Origin: Cupriavidus basilensis OR16
GTDB lineage: Bacteria; Pseudomonadota; Gammaproteobacteria; Burkholderiales; Burkholderiaceae
Assembly (NCBI RefSeq): GCF_000243095.1
Contig: NZ_AHJE01000032.1
Coordinates: forward strand, 1 to 60,926
Direction: 5' to 3'
DNA: 60,926 nucleotides
Part shown: positions 41,151 through 49,755 of the stretch, piece after piece
Position numbering within the stretch: position 1 is the stretch's first letter
How the letters are laid out: every line of letters begins with the position of its first letter
Position numbers and translations under genes: made by a program
The notes under the pieces: model-generated
The model's database searches: none
Seen by the model: the letters and a program-made list of their open reading frames with translations, nothing else
Told to the model about the DNA's origin: nothing

Positions 41151-41948
41151 TTACCAGGCGGTAATCACCGAATCCTTGAAGGTGCTCTGGACGTACTGCT
41201 TGATCTCCGGCGAATGATAGGCCTTGATCAGCTTGGCCACCCAGGGCTTGTTCTTGTCGGCTTCGCGGATGGCGATCAGGTTGGCATAGGGACCCTTGGG
41301 GCCTTCCGTGGCAATCGCGTCCTTGCTGGGCGACAGGCCGGCGGACTCAGCGTAGTTGCCATTGATGGCAGCGGCGTCGAGGTCATCCAGCGAACGCGGC
41401 AATTGCGCGGCGTCCAGTTCGACGATGCGGATCTTTTTCGGGTTGGACACGATGTCCAGCGGCGTTGCCTTCAGGCCGGCGTCCGGGCGCAGCTTGATCA
41501 GGCCCTTGCTTTGCAGCAGCAGCAGGCCGCGGCCACCGTTGGTGGGGTCGTTCGGCACGCCAACGCGCGCGCCGTCCTTGATCTGGTCGAGCGACTTGAT
41601 CTTCTTGGAGTACACGCCCATCGGGAACGTCACGGTGAAGGCGATGTGGGTGAACTTGTAGCCACGGTCCTTGATCTGCGCTTCCAGGTACGGCAGGTGC
41701 TGGTAGCTGTTGGCGTCCAGGTCGCCAGCGGCCAGCGCGGCGTTCGGCTGGACGTAGTCGCTGAACTCCACCAGCTGGATATTCAGGCCGTCCTTGGCCG
41801 CGACCTTCTTCACCTGCTCCATGATCTGGGCGTGCGGGCCGCCGGTGACGCCGATCTTGATCGGCTTTTCCTGCGCCATGGCGCCAGTGGCCAGGGTGGC
41901 GCCCAGGGCGGCGCCGACAATCCATTGCAGCAAGTTACGACGTTGCAT
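41151..41948 (-). CDS. metQ: Methionine ABC transporter substrate-binding protein
   Basis: A 265-residue NlpA/MetQ-family periplasmic protein for D- or L-methionine uptake. The N-terminal Sec signal ends GAMA-QEKPIKIGV. There is no lipobox cysteine, so unlike many MetQ proteins it would be released to the periplasm. Landmarks are IKIGVTGGPHAQIMEQV, QHLPYLEAQIKDRGYKF and VGVPNDPTNGGRGLLLLQ. It follows metI in the order metN-metI-metQ. Confidence 0.94.
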   Translation of the reverse strand: MQRRNLLQWIVGAALGATLATGAMAQEKPIKIGVTGGPHAQIMEQVKKVAAKDGLNIQLVEFSDYVQPNAALAAGDLDANSYQHLPYLEAQIKDRGYKFTHIAFTVTFPMGVYSKKIKSLDQIKDGARVGVPNDPTNGGRGLLLLQSKGLIKLRPDAGLKATPLDIVSNPKKIRIVELDAAQLPRSLDDLDAAAINGNYAESAGLSPSKDAIATEGPKGPYANLIAIREADKNKPWVAKLIKAYHSPEIKQYVQSTFKDSVITAW

Positions 41949-42015
41949 GTTGACTTCCTTTTTCTCGATGGCTCTATGTCTTGCGGATAGCCGGGCGGGT
42001 CGCCGGGCCGACCTG

Positions 42016-42669
42016 TTACTTGTGGCTGATGCGCCGCACCAGCCAGTCGCCGAAGCTTTGCACCGCTTGCACGAAAACGATCAGGATCAGCACCACCGCC
42101 ACCATCACCTCGGTGATGTAGCGCTGGTAGCCGTAGCGGATGCCCAGGTCGCCCAGGCCGCCGCCGCCGATGGCGCCGGCCATCGCCGAGTAGCCCACCA
42201 GGCTAACAAAAGTGATGGTCAGGCCGGCCACGATGCCGGGCATGGCCTCGGGCAGCAGCACCTTCATCACGATCTGGCCGGTGCTTGCGCCCATCGACTG
42301 GGCGGCCTCGACCAGGCCCTTGTCGACCTCGCGCAGCGCGCTTTCCACCAGGCGCGCGATAAACGGAATCGCGGCGATGGTCAGCGGCACCACCGCCGCG
42401 GTCGTGCCGATCGATGAACCGACGATAAAGCGCGTGAACGGGATCACCACCACCAGCAGGATGATGAAGGGGATCGAGCGCACGGCGTTGACCACCACCC
42501 CGATGGTGCGGTTGAACAGCGGATGCGACAGCACGCCGCCGCGGTTGGTCAGGTGCAGCAGCACGCCCAGCGGCACGCCGAACGCCGCGCCGACCACGCC
42601 CGAGATGCTCACCATCAGCAGCGTCTCGTTGAACGAGGTCAGGAACAGGTCAAACATTTCAGACCACAT
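42016..42669 (-). CDS. metI: Methionine ABC transporter permease
   Basis: A 217-residue inner membrane permease with five or six helices. The EAA loop is visible as [28 protein letters not shown]. It overlaps the metN 3' end by 11 bases, so translation is probably coupled. Confidence 0.95.
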   Translation of the reverse strand: MWSEMFDLFLTSFNETLLMVSISGVVGAAFGVPLGVLLHLTNRGGVLSHPLFNRTIGVVVNAVRSIPFIILLVVVIPFTRFIVGSSIGTTAAVVPLTIAAIPFIARLVESALREVDKGLVEAAQSMGASTGQIVMKVLLPEAMPGIVAGLTITFVSLVGYSAMAGAIGGGGLGDLGIRYGYQRYITEVMVAVVLILIVFVQAVQSFGDWLVRRISHK

Positions 42670-42852
42670 GCTCGATCTCCTCCACCACCACGCCTTCTTG
42701 TTGCAGATACTCCATGGCCGCCTTCACATCGGCCAGCGCGCCCGTGGCCATGATGGCCAGCGAACCAAAGGCCTGGCCCTGGATCTCGTCGATATGCCCG
42801 TGCAGGATGTTGAAGTCCAGCCCGTAGCGGCGAATCGCCTGGGCCAGCACCG

Positions 42853-42882
42853 GCTGGTCCACACCCGCTGGTCCACACCCGC
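42853..42882. repeat. 14-base tandem duplication in metN
   Basis: GCTGGTCCACACCC is present twice head to tail (42853-42866 and 42867-42880), with GC continuing into the second copy. It shifts the frame by two bases. Confidence 0.95.
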
Positions 42883-43259
42883 GCCGGTGAAGGCCAAGCG
42901 GTAGACATGGTCGCGCCCATTGCCAAGGCGGCTTTCCACGCGCTTGAGCACGCTGGGCGGCAGTTCCTGCGCGATCACGTCGCCGATCATGGCGCGCGTG
43001 ACTTCATGCTTGGGGCGCAGGAACACGTCGATCACCCGGCCGGTTTCCACCACCTGGCCAGCTTCCAGCACGGCCACGCGGTCGCAGACCTGTTTGATCA
43101 CTTCCATCTGGTGCGTGATCATGACGATGGTCAGGCCCAGCTCGCGATTGATCTGCTTGAGCAGTTCCAGGATGGAGCGGGTGGTCTCCGGATCGAGGGC
43201 GGAGGTGGCCTCGTCCGATAGCAGCACCTTGGGCTTGCTGGCCAGCGCACGTGCAATCC

Positions 43260-43303
43260 CCACACGCTGCTTCTGCCCGCCCCACACGCTGCTTCTGCCC
43301 GCC
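43260..43303. repeat. 22-base tandem duplication in metN
   Basis: The 22-base unit (starting CCACACGCTGC and ending TTCTGCCCGCC) occurs twice in tandem (43260-43281 and 43282-43303). It shifts the frame by one base just after the ABC signature motif. Confidence 0.95.
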
Positions 43304-43850
43304 GCTGATCTGGGCGGGATAGCGATCCTTGAGCGCCGTCAGGCCGACCAGCTCCAGCAGCGGCAGCACCGTATCGGAGATCTCGCTGCGGGATTTGCCG
43401 GCCAGCTCCAGCGGCAGCGCCACATTGTCATAGACGGTGCGCGACGAGAGCAGGTTGAAATGCTGGAAGATCATGCCGATGTCGCGGCGTGCCCGGCGCA
43501 GCGCGCCGCTGTCGAGCGCGGTCAGCTCCTGGCCGGCCACGATCACGCGTCCGGCGCTGGGGCGGTTAAGCAGGTTGATGGCGCGTACCAGCGTGCTCTT
43601 GCCGGCGCCGCTGCGGCCGATGATGCCGAAGACCTCACCTGACGCAATCGACAGGTTGACGTCCCGCAGCGCATGCACTTCCCCCGACCCTCCGGGAAAG
43701 CGTTGCGAAAGACCTTGCAGTTCGATCATGTGAAAAGAAAACGGCAACAGGCGAGAACGTCTCTCTAGCGCTGTTGCCGCATTTTATTTTTTTGGGCGAA
43801 GCGCGCATTTTAAGCGATCCGCTTCATACCAGAAACGACTTTTTGCCGAT

Positions 43851-43877
43851 GTCTTTATATGCTCACGGCATAAAGAC
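43851..43877. promoter_or_regulatory. Inverted repeat between the enoyl-CoA hydratase and metN genes
   Basis: GTCTTTAT and ATAAAGAC are separated by 11 bases, upstream of metN and just after the enoyl-CoA hydratase stop. It may be an operator for metN or a weak terminator; no T tract follows. Confidence 0.35.
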
Positions 43878-43891
43878 CACAAAAAAGCATC

Positions 43892-44695
43892 TTATGCATC
43901 ACGCCAGGACGGCGGACGCTTGTCGATAAAGGCCTGGACGCCCTCCAGCGCCGCCGGATCCATCATGTTGCAGGCCATGGTCTGCCCGGCGAGTTGGTAG
44001 GCCGCCTCGATGCCCATCTCCAACTGGCGGTAGAACAGGCCCTTGCCGGCGGCCACGGCGGCAGCCGGCTTGGCGCAAATGCTGGCCGCCAGCCGCGCGA
44101 CCTCGGCATCGAGGGCATCGGCGGGCACCACGCGGTTGACCAGCCCGCGGTCGCGGGCTTGCAGCGCGTCGATCATGTCGCCGGTCAGCAGCATCTCCAT
44201 GGCGTGCTTGCGCGACAGGTTGCGCGACAGCGCCACGCCCGGCGTGGCGCAGAACAGGCCAAGGTTGACGCCAGATACCGCAAAGCGGGCCACATCGGCG
44301 GCCACCGCCAGGTCGCACATCGCCACCAGTTGGCAGCCGGCCGCCGTGGCAATGCCCTGCACGCGCGCGATCACCGGCTGCGGCATCTTCTGCATTGCCA
44401 TCATCATGCGGGTGCAGCGCTCGAACAGGCGGCGGTAGTAGTCGTGCGACGGGCTGGCGCGCATCTCGCGCAGGTCATGTCCCGCGCAGAACGCACGGCC
44501 AGCCGCGGCCAGCACCACCACGCGGACCGAGGCATCGGCGCCGGCGCGGGCAAACGCCGCGGACAGCGCATCCAGCAGGTCCTCTGACAGCGCGTTGAAC
44601 GCTTCCGGGCGGTTCATCGTCAAGCGCAGCACGCCCGGGGCGTCGAGGCTTTCGCTCACCAGCGGGGTCACGGCGCGGTTATCGGTCTCAGCCAT
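43892..44695 (-). CDS. Enoyl-CoA hydratase/isomerase family protein
   Basis: A 267-residue crotonase-fold enzyme acting on acyl-CoA. The oxyanion-hole segments are RAFCAGHDLREM and GIATAAGCQLVAMCDLAV. The usual first catalytic Glu region reads VSGVNLGLFCATPGV, as in the ECHDC3-like subgroup, where hydratase activity is doubtful. It follows the histone-deacetylase-like gene by 11 bases and is probably co-transcribed. Confidence 0.9.
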   Translation of the reverse strand: MAETDNRAVTPLVSESLDAPGVLRLTMNRPEAFNALSEDLLDALSAAFARAGADASVRVVVLAAAGRAFCAGHDLREMRASPSHDYYRRLFERCTRMMMAMQKMPQPVIARVQGIATAAGCQLVAMCDLAVAADVARFAVSGVNLGLFCATPGVALSRNLSRKHAMEMLLTGDMIDALQARDRGLVNRVVPADALDAEVARLAASICAKPAAAVAAGKGLFYRQLEMGIEAAYQLAGQTMACNMMDPAALEGVQAFIDKRPPSWRDA

Positions 44696-44706
44696 GCCAG
44701 GGCCTC

Positions 44707-45267
44707 CTATCGTTCGAGCAGCACCTTGAGGTGCGCATACACGCTGCGGCTCAGCGCGCTCAGGTTATAGCCGCCTTCCAGGCAACTGACGATGCGTCCT
44801 TTCGCATGGGCGAGCACGGCCAGCGCATGGCGCGCGGCAATGGCCACATTGTTGTAGAAGCAGAAACCCATGGCCCGGTCTGGCTCCGCATGGTGGCCCG
44901 GCGGGCGTACGCAGCAAAACGCGTTCTCCATCTCGCCCGCCATCACCGCATCGGTGGCGGCCACCGCGGCGCCAGCCGCATGGACGGCGGCGGCGAGCGT
45001 GTGCGGGTTCATCAGGGTATCGGGATCGATCGGGTGGTAGCCGCTGGCAGGGCTGGCAGCGGCCAGCGAGTCGATGTACTGCGCGAGATGCACGCGCCCG
45101 ATCTGCTCGGCGGTGGCGGCGCTCGCCTGGCGCCGGTCAAGCAGGCCGTCCATGCCGTGCGAGATCAGGTGATCCTCAATGGCCTGCAGGCGCTCGGGGC
45201 ACTCCGGATGGAAATGCCCCATTTCATGCAGCAGGAACTCGGGATGCGTGTAATAGCCTGTGGGCAT
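44707..45267 (-). CDS. Histone deacetylase family protein with a large in-frame internal deletion
   Basis: Arginase-fold zinc deacetylase of the class II-like bacterial group (acetoin utilisation AcuC/HDAH type). The first 150 residues are normal: YYTHPEFLLHEMG, HPECPERL and the RPPGHHAEPDRAMGFCFYNN motif with the catalytic histidine pair. Then NVAIAARHALAVLA jumps to HAKGRIVSCLEGGYNLSALSRSV. About 118 residues are missing, including the DxH and D zinc ligands (DVHHGNGT and AGFDAH regions). The ORF stays open, giving 186 residues instead of about 305. As read it cannot bind zinc. The junction lies at about 44805-44815. Confidence 0.85.
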   Translation of the reverse strand: MPTGYYTHPEFLLHEMGHFHPECPERLQAIEDHLISHGMDGLLDRRQASAATAEQIGRVHLAQYIDSLAAASPASGYHPIDPDTLMNPHTLAAAVHAAGAAVAATDAVMAGEMENAFCCVRPPGHHAEPDRAMGFCFYNNVAIAARHALAVLAHAKGRIVSCLEGGYNLSALSRSVYAHLKVLLER

Positions 45268-45356
45268 GTCTTATTGCTTTAATCGTGGTCTCCATTCGTT
45301 ACGTTAGCACATGCCGCGCCAGCCACCCAGCGAGGTGCCGCGCAGGCACCATCCGC

Positions 45357-45362
45357 TATACT
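45357..45362 (+). promoter_or_regulatory. -10 element for mltB
   Basis: TATACT lies 29 bases before the mltB ATG in the divergent gap with the deacetylase-like gene. Confidence 0.4.
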
Positions 45363-45385
45363 CGCAGCGACTTGCAAAGGACACC

Positions 45386-46492
45386 ATGACCGACTCCCAG
45401 CGCTCCCTGCGCCGCCCGCTTCTGGGCGCCGCACTTTCCGCTGCCGCATTGAGCTTGTGCGGCGTCTCCCCCGCCCTGCTTGCCGCCGGCAAGCGCCGCG
45501 TGAGCGTGCGCGAAGAAGAAATCGAGCCGGGCCGCTACCGTGACAACCCCAAGAGCCGCGCCTTTATCGACGAGATGGTGGCGCGCCACGGCTTTGCCCG
45601 TCAGACGCTGGAAGGCTGGTTCGGCCAGGCCGTGTATTCGTCCACGGTGGTGCGCCTGATCATGCCGCCCGCCACGCCCGGACGCAAAAGCTGGCGCACT
45701 TACCGCTCGCGCTTTATCGAGCCGATCCGCATCAACGCGGGGGTGCGCTTCTGGCAGCAGAATCGCGAAACGCTGCGCCGCGCGGAAGCCGAGTTCGGCG
45801 TGCCGGCCTCGGTGATTGTCGGCATCATCGGCGTCGAGACCATCTATGGCCGCGACATGGGCACCTTCCGCGTGATCGACTCGCTCTCCACGCTGGCCTT
45901 CGATTATCCCGACGTGCCCAACCGCGAAGCGCGCACCGCGCTGTTCCGCAACCAGTTGGCCGACTACCTGCTGTGGTGCCGCGACACCAACACCGATGTG
46001 TTCTCGGTGCTGGGCTCCTTCGCGGGCGCCGTGGGCATCCCGCAGTTCATGCCCACCAGCCTGCGCGAATACGCCATCGACTATGACGGCGATGGCCACA
46101 TCGACCTGCGCGGCAGCGCCACCGACGCAATCGGCAGCGTCGCGCGCTTCTTGCAGTTGCACGGCTGGGAACCGGGCCGCCCGGTGGCCTGGCGCATTGC
46201 CACTGACGAGGGCAGCCGCGGTATCGCCGCCGCCGCGGCCGATGGCGAGCCATGGCCCACCCGCACGCTCAACCAGCTGCTCAAGGCCGGCCTGCGCGTG
46301 GACGAGCCAATCAACCTGGCGAGCGAGGGCGAAACCGGCGTGCTGGTGGTGGACCTGCCCACGCCGGGCGAGACCACCGACTACATGCTCGGCCTGCGCA
46401 ACTTCTATGTGCTGACACGCTACAACCGCAGCTTCTTCTACGCGCTGGCCGTGTACCAGCTGGGCGAAGCGGTCAAGGCAGCGATGGGCTGA
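45386..46492 (+). CDS. mltB: Lytic murein transglycosylase B
   Basis: A 368-residue periplasmic enzyme cleaving peptidoglycan glycan strands to form 1,6-anhydromuramyl ends. The N-terminus has a signal with a twin arginine (SLRRPLLGAALSAAALSLC), so Tat export is possible; no good lipobox is seen. The catalytic glutamate is in VIVGIIGVETIYGRDMG, and GIPQFMPTSLREYAIDYDGDGHIDL is the family signature. The ATG at 45386 is supported by AAAGG upstream. It is followed by a terminator shared with cysM. Confidence 0.92.
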   Translation: MTDSQRSLRRPLLGAALSAAALSLCGVSPALLAAGKRRVSVREEEIEPGRYRDNPKSRAFIDEMVARHGFARQTLEGWFGQAVYSSTVVRLIMPPATPGRKSWRTYRSRFIEPIRINAGVRFWQQNRETLRRAEAEFGVPASVIVGIIGVETIYGRDMGTFRVIDSLSTLAFDYPDVPNREARTALFRNQLADYLLWCRDTNTDVFSVLGSFAGAVGIPQFMPTSLREYAIDYDGDGHIDLRGSATDAIGSVARFLQLHGWEPGRPVAWRIATDEGSRGIAAAAADGEPWPTRTLNQLLKAGLRVDEPINLASEGETGVLVVDLPTPGETTDYMLGLRNFYVLTRYNRSFFYALAVYQLGEAVKAAMG

Positions 46493-46514
46493 GCCGGTAC
46501 CCGCGGCCAAATGC

Positions 46515-46547
46515 AAAAAGCCCCGCAAAAAGTTCGCGGGGCTTTTT
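46515..46547. terminator. Bidirectional terminator between mltB and cysM
   Basis: A 12-base stem AAAAAGCCCCGC / GCGGGGCTTTTT with a 9-base loop lies between these convergent genes; T tracts on both strands. Confidence 0.85.
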
Positions 46548-46569
46548 CAATGCGGGGCGCAACGCGGCA

Positions 46570-47472
46570 TCAGGCCGGGAACACCCCGGTCGAAAGATAG
46601 CGATCACCGCGATCGCACACCACGAACACGATGGTGGCGTTCTCCACTTCCTCGGCGATACGCAGCGCCACGCACAGCGCGCCGGCAGCCGAGATGCCGC
46701 AGAAAATCCCTTCCTCGCGCGCCATGCGGCGTGCCATGTGCTCGGCATCCCCCTGGCTGACCGGCTCGGTGCGGTCGATGAATTTCGGGTCGTAGATCTT
46801 CGGCATGTACGCCTCGGGCCACTTGCGGATGCCGGGAATGCGGGAGCCTTCGGCCGGCTGCGCCCCCACGACCTGAATCCCCGCGTTCTGCTCCTTGAGG
46901 TAGCGCGAGACACCGGTGATGGTGCCCGTGGTGCCCATGGCGGAGATGAAATGCGTAATGCGCCCTTCGGTATCGCGCCAGATCTCCGGACCGGTGGTCT
47001 CGTAGTGAGCCAGCGGATTGTCCGGGTTGGCGAACTGGTCCAGGATCACGCCGCGGCCATCGCGCTCCATGGAGTCGGCGAGGTCCCGCGCGTACTCCAT
47101 GCCGCCCTTGACCGGCGTCAGGATGATCTCCGCGCCGTAGGCGGCCATGCTCTGGCGGCGCTCCATGCTCAAGTCTTCCGGCATGATCAGCACCATCTTG
47201 TAGCCGCGGATGGCGGCGGCCATGGCCAGCGCGATGCCGGTATTGCCAGAGGTAGCCTCGATCAGCGTGTCGCCCGGCTTGATGCGCCCGCGCGACTCGG
47301 CGCGGGCAATCATCGAAACCGCCGGCCGGTCCTTGACCGAGCCCGCCGGGTTGTTGCCCTCGAGCTTGCCGAGGATTACGTTGCCGCGCGGCGTGCCGGC
47401 GCCGCCGGGGATGCGCTGCAGTTGCACCAGCGGCGTATTGCCGATGGTGTCTTCAATCGTCTTGTAGGCCAT
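46570..47472 (-). CDS. cysM: Cysteine synthase B
   Basis: A 300-residue PLP enzyme making cysteine from O-acetylserine and sulfide or thiosulfate. It opens MAYKTIEDTIGNTPLVQLQR. The PLP lysine is K47 in NNPAGSVKDRPA, the phosphate-binding loop is EATSGNTGIALA, and the CysM-type MSMERRQSM and MGTTGTITGVSRYL are present. The start ATG at 47472 is the family start. It is convergent with mltB. The permease gene downstream of 47581 is on the same strand but separated by 108 bases. Confidence 0.95.
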   Translation of the reverse strand: MAYKTIEDTIGNTPLVQLQRIPGGAGTPRGNVILGKLEGNNPAGSVKDRPAVSMIARAESRGRIKPGDTLIEATSGNTGIALAMAAAIRGYKMVLIMPEDLSMERRQSMAAYGAEIILTPVKGGMEYARDLADSMERDGRGVILDQFANPDNPLAHYETTGPEIWRDTEGRITHFISAMGTTGTITGVSRYLKEQNAGIQVVGAQPAEGSRIPGIRKWPEAYMPKIYDPKFIDRTEPVSQGDAEHMARRMAREEGIFCGISAAGALCVALRIAEEVENATIVFVVCDRGDRYLSTGVFPA

Positions 47473-47580
47473 GGTGAGCGGGATTCCAATGTCGGCGGTC
47501 ATTGTAATCCAGCCGCAAAGCCCGCGCTGCCGACATGGCGAGCGCTCCCGCGCTCGAATGCCCGCCAGCGCCACAGCGTG

Positions 47581-48891
47581 TCAGGCGTCCGCTTCGACCT
47601 CGGCCTTGCGGCTTCCCAGCAGGTGGTACAGCAGGATCGCGCCAAACGTCGCGGTACCGATGCCGCCAAGCGTCATGCCGCCGAGCTTGAGGGTCAGGTC
47701 GCCAGCCGCCACGGTCAACGTAGCGCCAACCGTGATCAGGTTGCGCGAACTGGAGAAATCGACCTTGTTCTGCACCCAGATACGCCCGGCGGTAGCCGCG
47801 ATCAAACCGAACACGACAATGGTCAAGCCGCCGATCACCGGGCCCGGGATGGTCAGGATCAGCGCACCGAACTTGGGCGAGAAACCCAGCACCAGCGCCA
47901 CCACCGCCGCCACCACGAAGATCAGCGTGGAGTAGATCTTGGTCACCGCCATCACGCCCATGTTCTCGGCGTAAGTGGTCACGCCCGTGCCGCCGCCGCC
48001 GGCGGAGATAATGGTGGCAATACCGTCGCCGATGAAGGCGCGGCCGATATACGGATCGAGATTGCGGCCGGTCATCACGCTGATGGCCTTGATATGCCCA
48101 AGGTTTTCCGCCACCAGAACGATGGCCACCGGCGCGATCAGCAGCATGGCGCTGGCCTGGAACACCGGCGTGGAGAAGACCGGCAGGCCGAACCACGCGG
48201 CCGCCGCCACGCCGGAGAAGTCGATGCCTTTGCCCAGGCCCAGCCCGTTGGTGCAGACGTAGTACAGCACGTAGCCGAACAGCCCGCCCACCAGCACTGG
48301 CAGCCGGCGCAGCATGCCCGGCGCATGGACAGCCACCACGCCCACGGCCAGCACCGTGGCCAGTCCCACCCAGGTGTCCAGCGCGGCGCCGCTCACGGCC
48401 TTGACCGCCACCGGCGCAAGGTTCAGGCCGATGGCCGCCACGATGGCGCCCGTCACCACGGGCGGCATCAGGCGCTCCACCCAGCGATAGCCGACCGACT
48501 GCACCACGAGGCCGATGAGCAGGTACAGCACGCCCGCGGCGATGATGCCGCCGAGCGCCACCGGGATATTCGGGTTGGGGCCGCTGCCGGCGTAACCAGT
48601 CGCCGCGATCACCACCGCGATGAAGGCAAAGCTGGAGCCCAGGTAGCTCGGCACCCTGCCACGCACGCACAGGAAGAAGATCAGCGTGCCGATGCCGGAA
48701 AACAGGATGGCGATATTGGGATTGAAGCCCATCAGGATCGGCGCGATCGCGGTCGAGCCGAACATCGCTACCACGTGCTGGATCCCTGCCAGCAGGGTCT
48801 GGCCGGCGGGCAGGCGTTCATCCGGCGCAATCACGCCGTGCGTCTTTAGCCGCCACTTGGGCAGGAATCCCGCGTCCTCGTTATTTCCCAT
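47581..48891 (-). CDS. NCS2 family uracil-xanthine/nucleobase permease
   Basis: A 436-residue nucleobase:cation symporter of the SLC23/UraA type with about 12-14 helices. The N-terminus has PAGQTLLAGIQHVVAMFGSTAIAPILMGF. The signature includes AENLGHIKAISVMTGRNLDPYIGRAFIGDG and GGGTGVTTYAENMGVM (key Glu residues in both). Uracil is the likely substrate by similarity to UraA/RutG. ATG at 48891 has GGGAG upstream. Confidence 0.92.
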   Translation of the reverse strand: MGNNEDAGFLPKWRLKTHGVIAPDERLPAGQTLLAGIQHVVAMFGSTAIAPILMGFNPNIAILFSGIGTLIFFLCVRGRVPSYLGSSFAFIAVVIAATGYAGSGPNPNIPVALGGIIAAGVLYLLIGLVVQSVGYRWVERLMPPVVTGAIVAAIGLNLAPVAVKAVSGAALDTWVGLATVLAVGVVAVHAPGMLRRLPVLVGGLFGYVLYYVCTNGLGLGKGIDFSGVAAAAWFGLPVFSTPVFQASAMLLIAPVAIVLVAENLGHIKAISVMTGRNLDPYIGRAFIGDGIATIISAGGGGTGVTTYAENMGVMAVTKIYSTLIFVVAAVVALVLGFSPKFGALILTIPGPVIGGLTIVVFGLIAATAGRIWVQNKVDFSSSRNLITVGATLTVAAGDLTLKLGGMTLGGIGTATFGAILLYHLLGSRKAEVEADA

Positions 48892-49091
48892 TGTCCAGCT
48901 CCCTTTCTTTGGCCTGGCCATCCCGTATGCGGGCAGGTCCGGCTCGATTTTGGATTTTGTTGGCCACGCAGCCGGCTCGGGCCGCAACGGCGTCCGCATG
49001 ATACCGCGCGGCCGCATTCGTGCGAAGCCGCACAGGACCAAGCACGAGCCATACCAGCGCGGGATCATCGTGCTGGTGCACGGGTTGCAAA

Positions 49092-49115
49092 AAGCCCCGG
49101 GCTCAGCCGGGGCTT
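49092..49115 (-). terminator. Terminator after the comEA-like gene
   Basis: A 9-base stem AAGCCCCGG / CCGGGGCTT with a 6-base loop, followed on the minus strand by TTTGCAA. It lies 52 bases past the comEA-like stop. The rest of the 48892-49167 gap shows no gene. Confidence 0.6.
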
Positions 49116-49167
49116 GGACGATCAGATAGCGATGATGCGGGCGTCGCGCAGCACGCCCGCGGCGGCC

Positions 49168-49569
49168 TTAACGAACAGCCTTGGCGGGTGGCGTCTCCGC
49201 CTTGCCGTCCTTCCTGGCCGGGGCCGCGGCGGCCACTGCAGCCTTGGGGGCGGTGACCGCGGCCTTGGGTGCGGCAGCGCCGCCAGCGCCGATGGTCATG
49301 CCGGCCTCCTGCAAACGCACGACCGATTTCTGCCCCAGGCCCTTGACCCGATCGGCGAGATCCGCGGCGTCCCTGAAAGGACCGCCCCGGCTGCGCTCGG
49401 TCACGATGGTGTTGGCCGTGGCAGGCCCGATGCCCTTGAGCGAAACCAGCGCGGCCTCATCGGCGGTATTCACGTCGACCGCCGCGAACGCGGCGCCCGA
49501 CAGCGAGAACCAGACAGCAGCCGCCAGCAGGACCTGCCTGGACGCACGCGTCAAAGTTGGCTTGAACAT
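49168..49569 (-). CDS. ComEA-like helix-hairpin-helix protein
   Basis: A 133-residue secreted or membrane-anchored DNA-binding protein. A signal peptide (residues 1-29, ending AAFA-AVDVN) is followed by a helix-hairpin-helix domain, VNTADEAALVSLKGIGPATANTIVTER, with GIG at about 46-48, and by GLGQKSVVRLQEAG. The C-terminus is an Ala/Lys/Pro tail. ComEA binds incoming DNA in natural transformation; the short HhH form is common in Burkholderiales next to cysM and hldD. Confidence 0.87.
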   Translation of the reverse strand: MFKPTLTRASRQVLLAAAVWFSLSGAAFAAVDVNTADEAALVSLKGIGPATANTIVTERSRGGPFRDAADLADRVKGLGQKSVVRLQEAGMTIGAGGAAAPKAAVTAPKAAVAAAAPARKDGKAETPPAKAVR

Positions 49570-49755
49570 GGGAAATTCTCCTATCCGTTGATGAAGGTGG
49601 CTTCGCCCTGGCTGGACGAAGCAACACGCAGGATAGGAGCGCGCGACCGGCTTGCCGCGCCTCGCAACAAAAGTTCACCTCAACGCTACCGAGGTGTTTC
49701 CTTGTCACGCGCAAAGCAGGCGAAAAGCGGTTTCACGCGCGTGTTTTTTGCGACT

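Larger units (their letters stand above)
42659..43729 (-). pseudogene. metN: Methionine ABC transporter ATPase broken by two short tandem duplications
   Basis: ATPase of the MetNIQ methionine importer with a C-terminal NIL regulatory domain. Walker [10 protein letters not shown], signature SGGQKQRV, Walker [15 protein letters not shown] and the NIL end ([19 protein letters not shown]) are all present but in three frames. A 22-base direct repeat (43260-43303) follows the signature motif and a 14-base repeat (42853-42882) lies before the NIL domain. Removing one copy of each (36 bases) gives an uninterrupted 344-residue protein, the normal MetN length. The start ATG at 43729 ([11 protein letters not shown]) is the family start. 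Confidence 0.92.

Noticed and set aside
43733..43891. SAM riboswitch upstream of metN
   Set aside because: No recognisable SAM-I or SAM-II fold; only a simple inverted repeat is present.
44707..45267. A new short class of histone deacetylase-like proteins
   Set aside because: The catalytic centre is cleanly missing and similar losses occur in many neighbouring genes, so an artefact is more likely.
46252..48849. An 865-codon plus-strand frame spanning mltB, cysM and the NCS2 permease genes
   Set aside because: It crosses three well-supported genes in other frames and a strong terminator; composition is His/Arg/Gln-rich without motifs.
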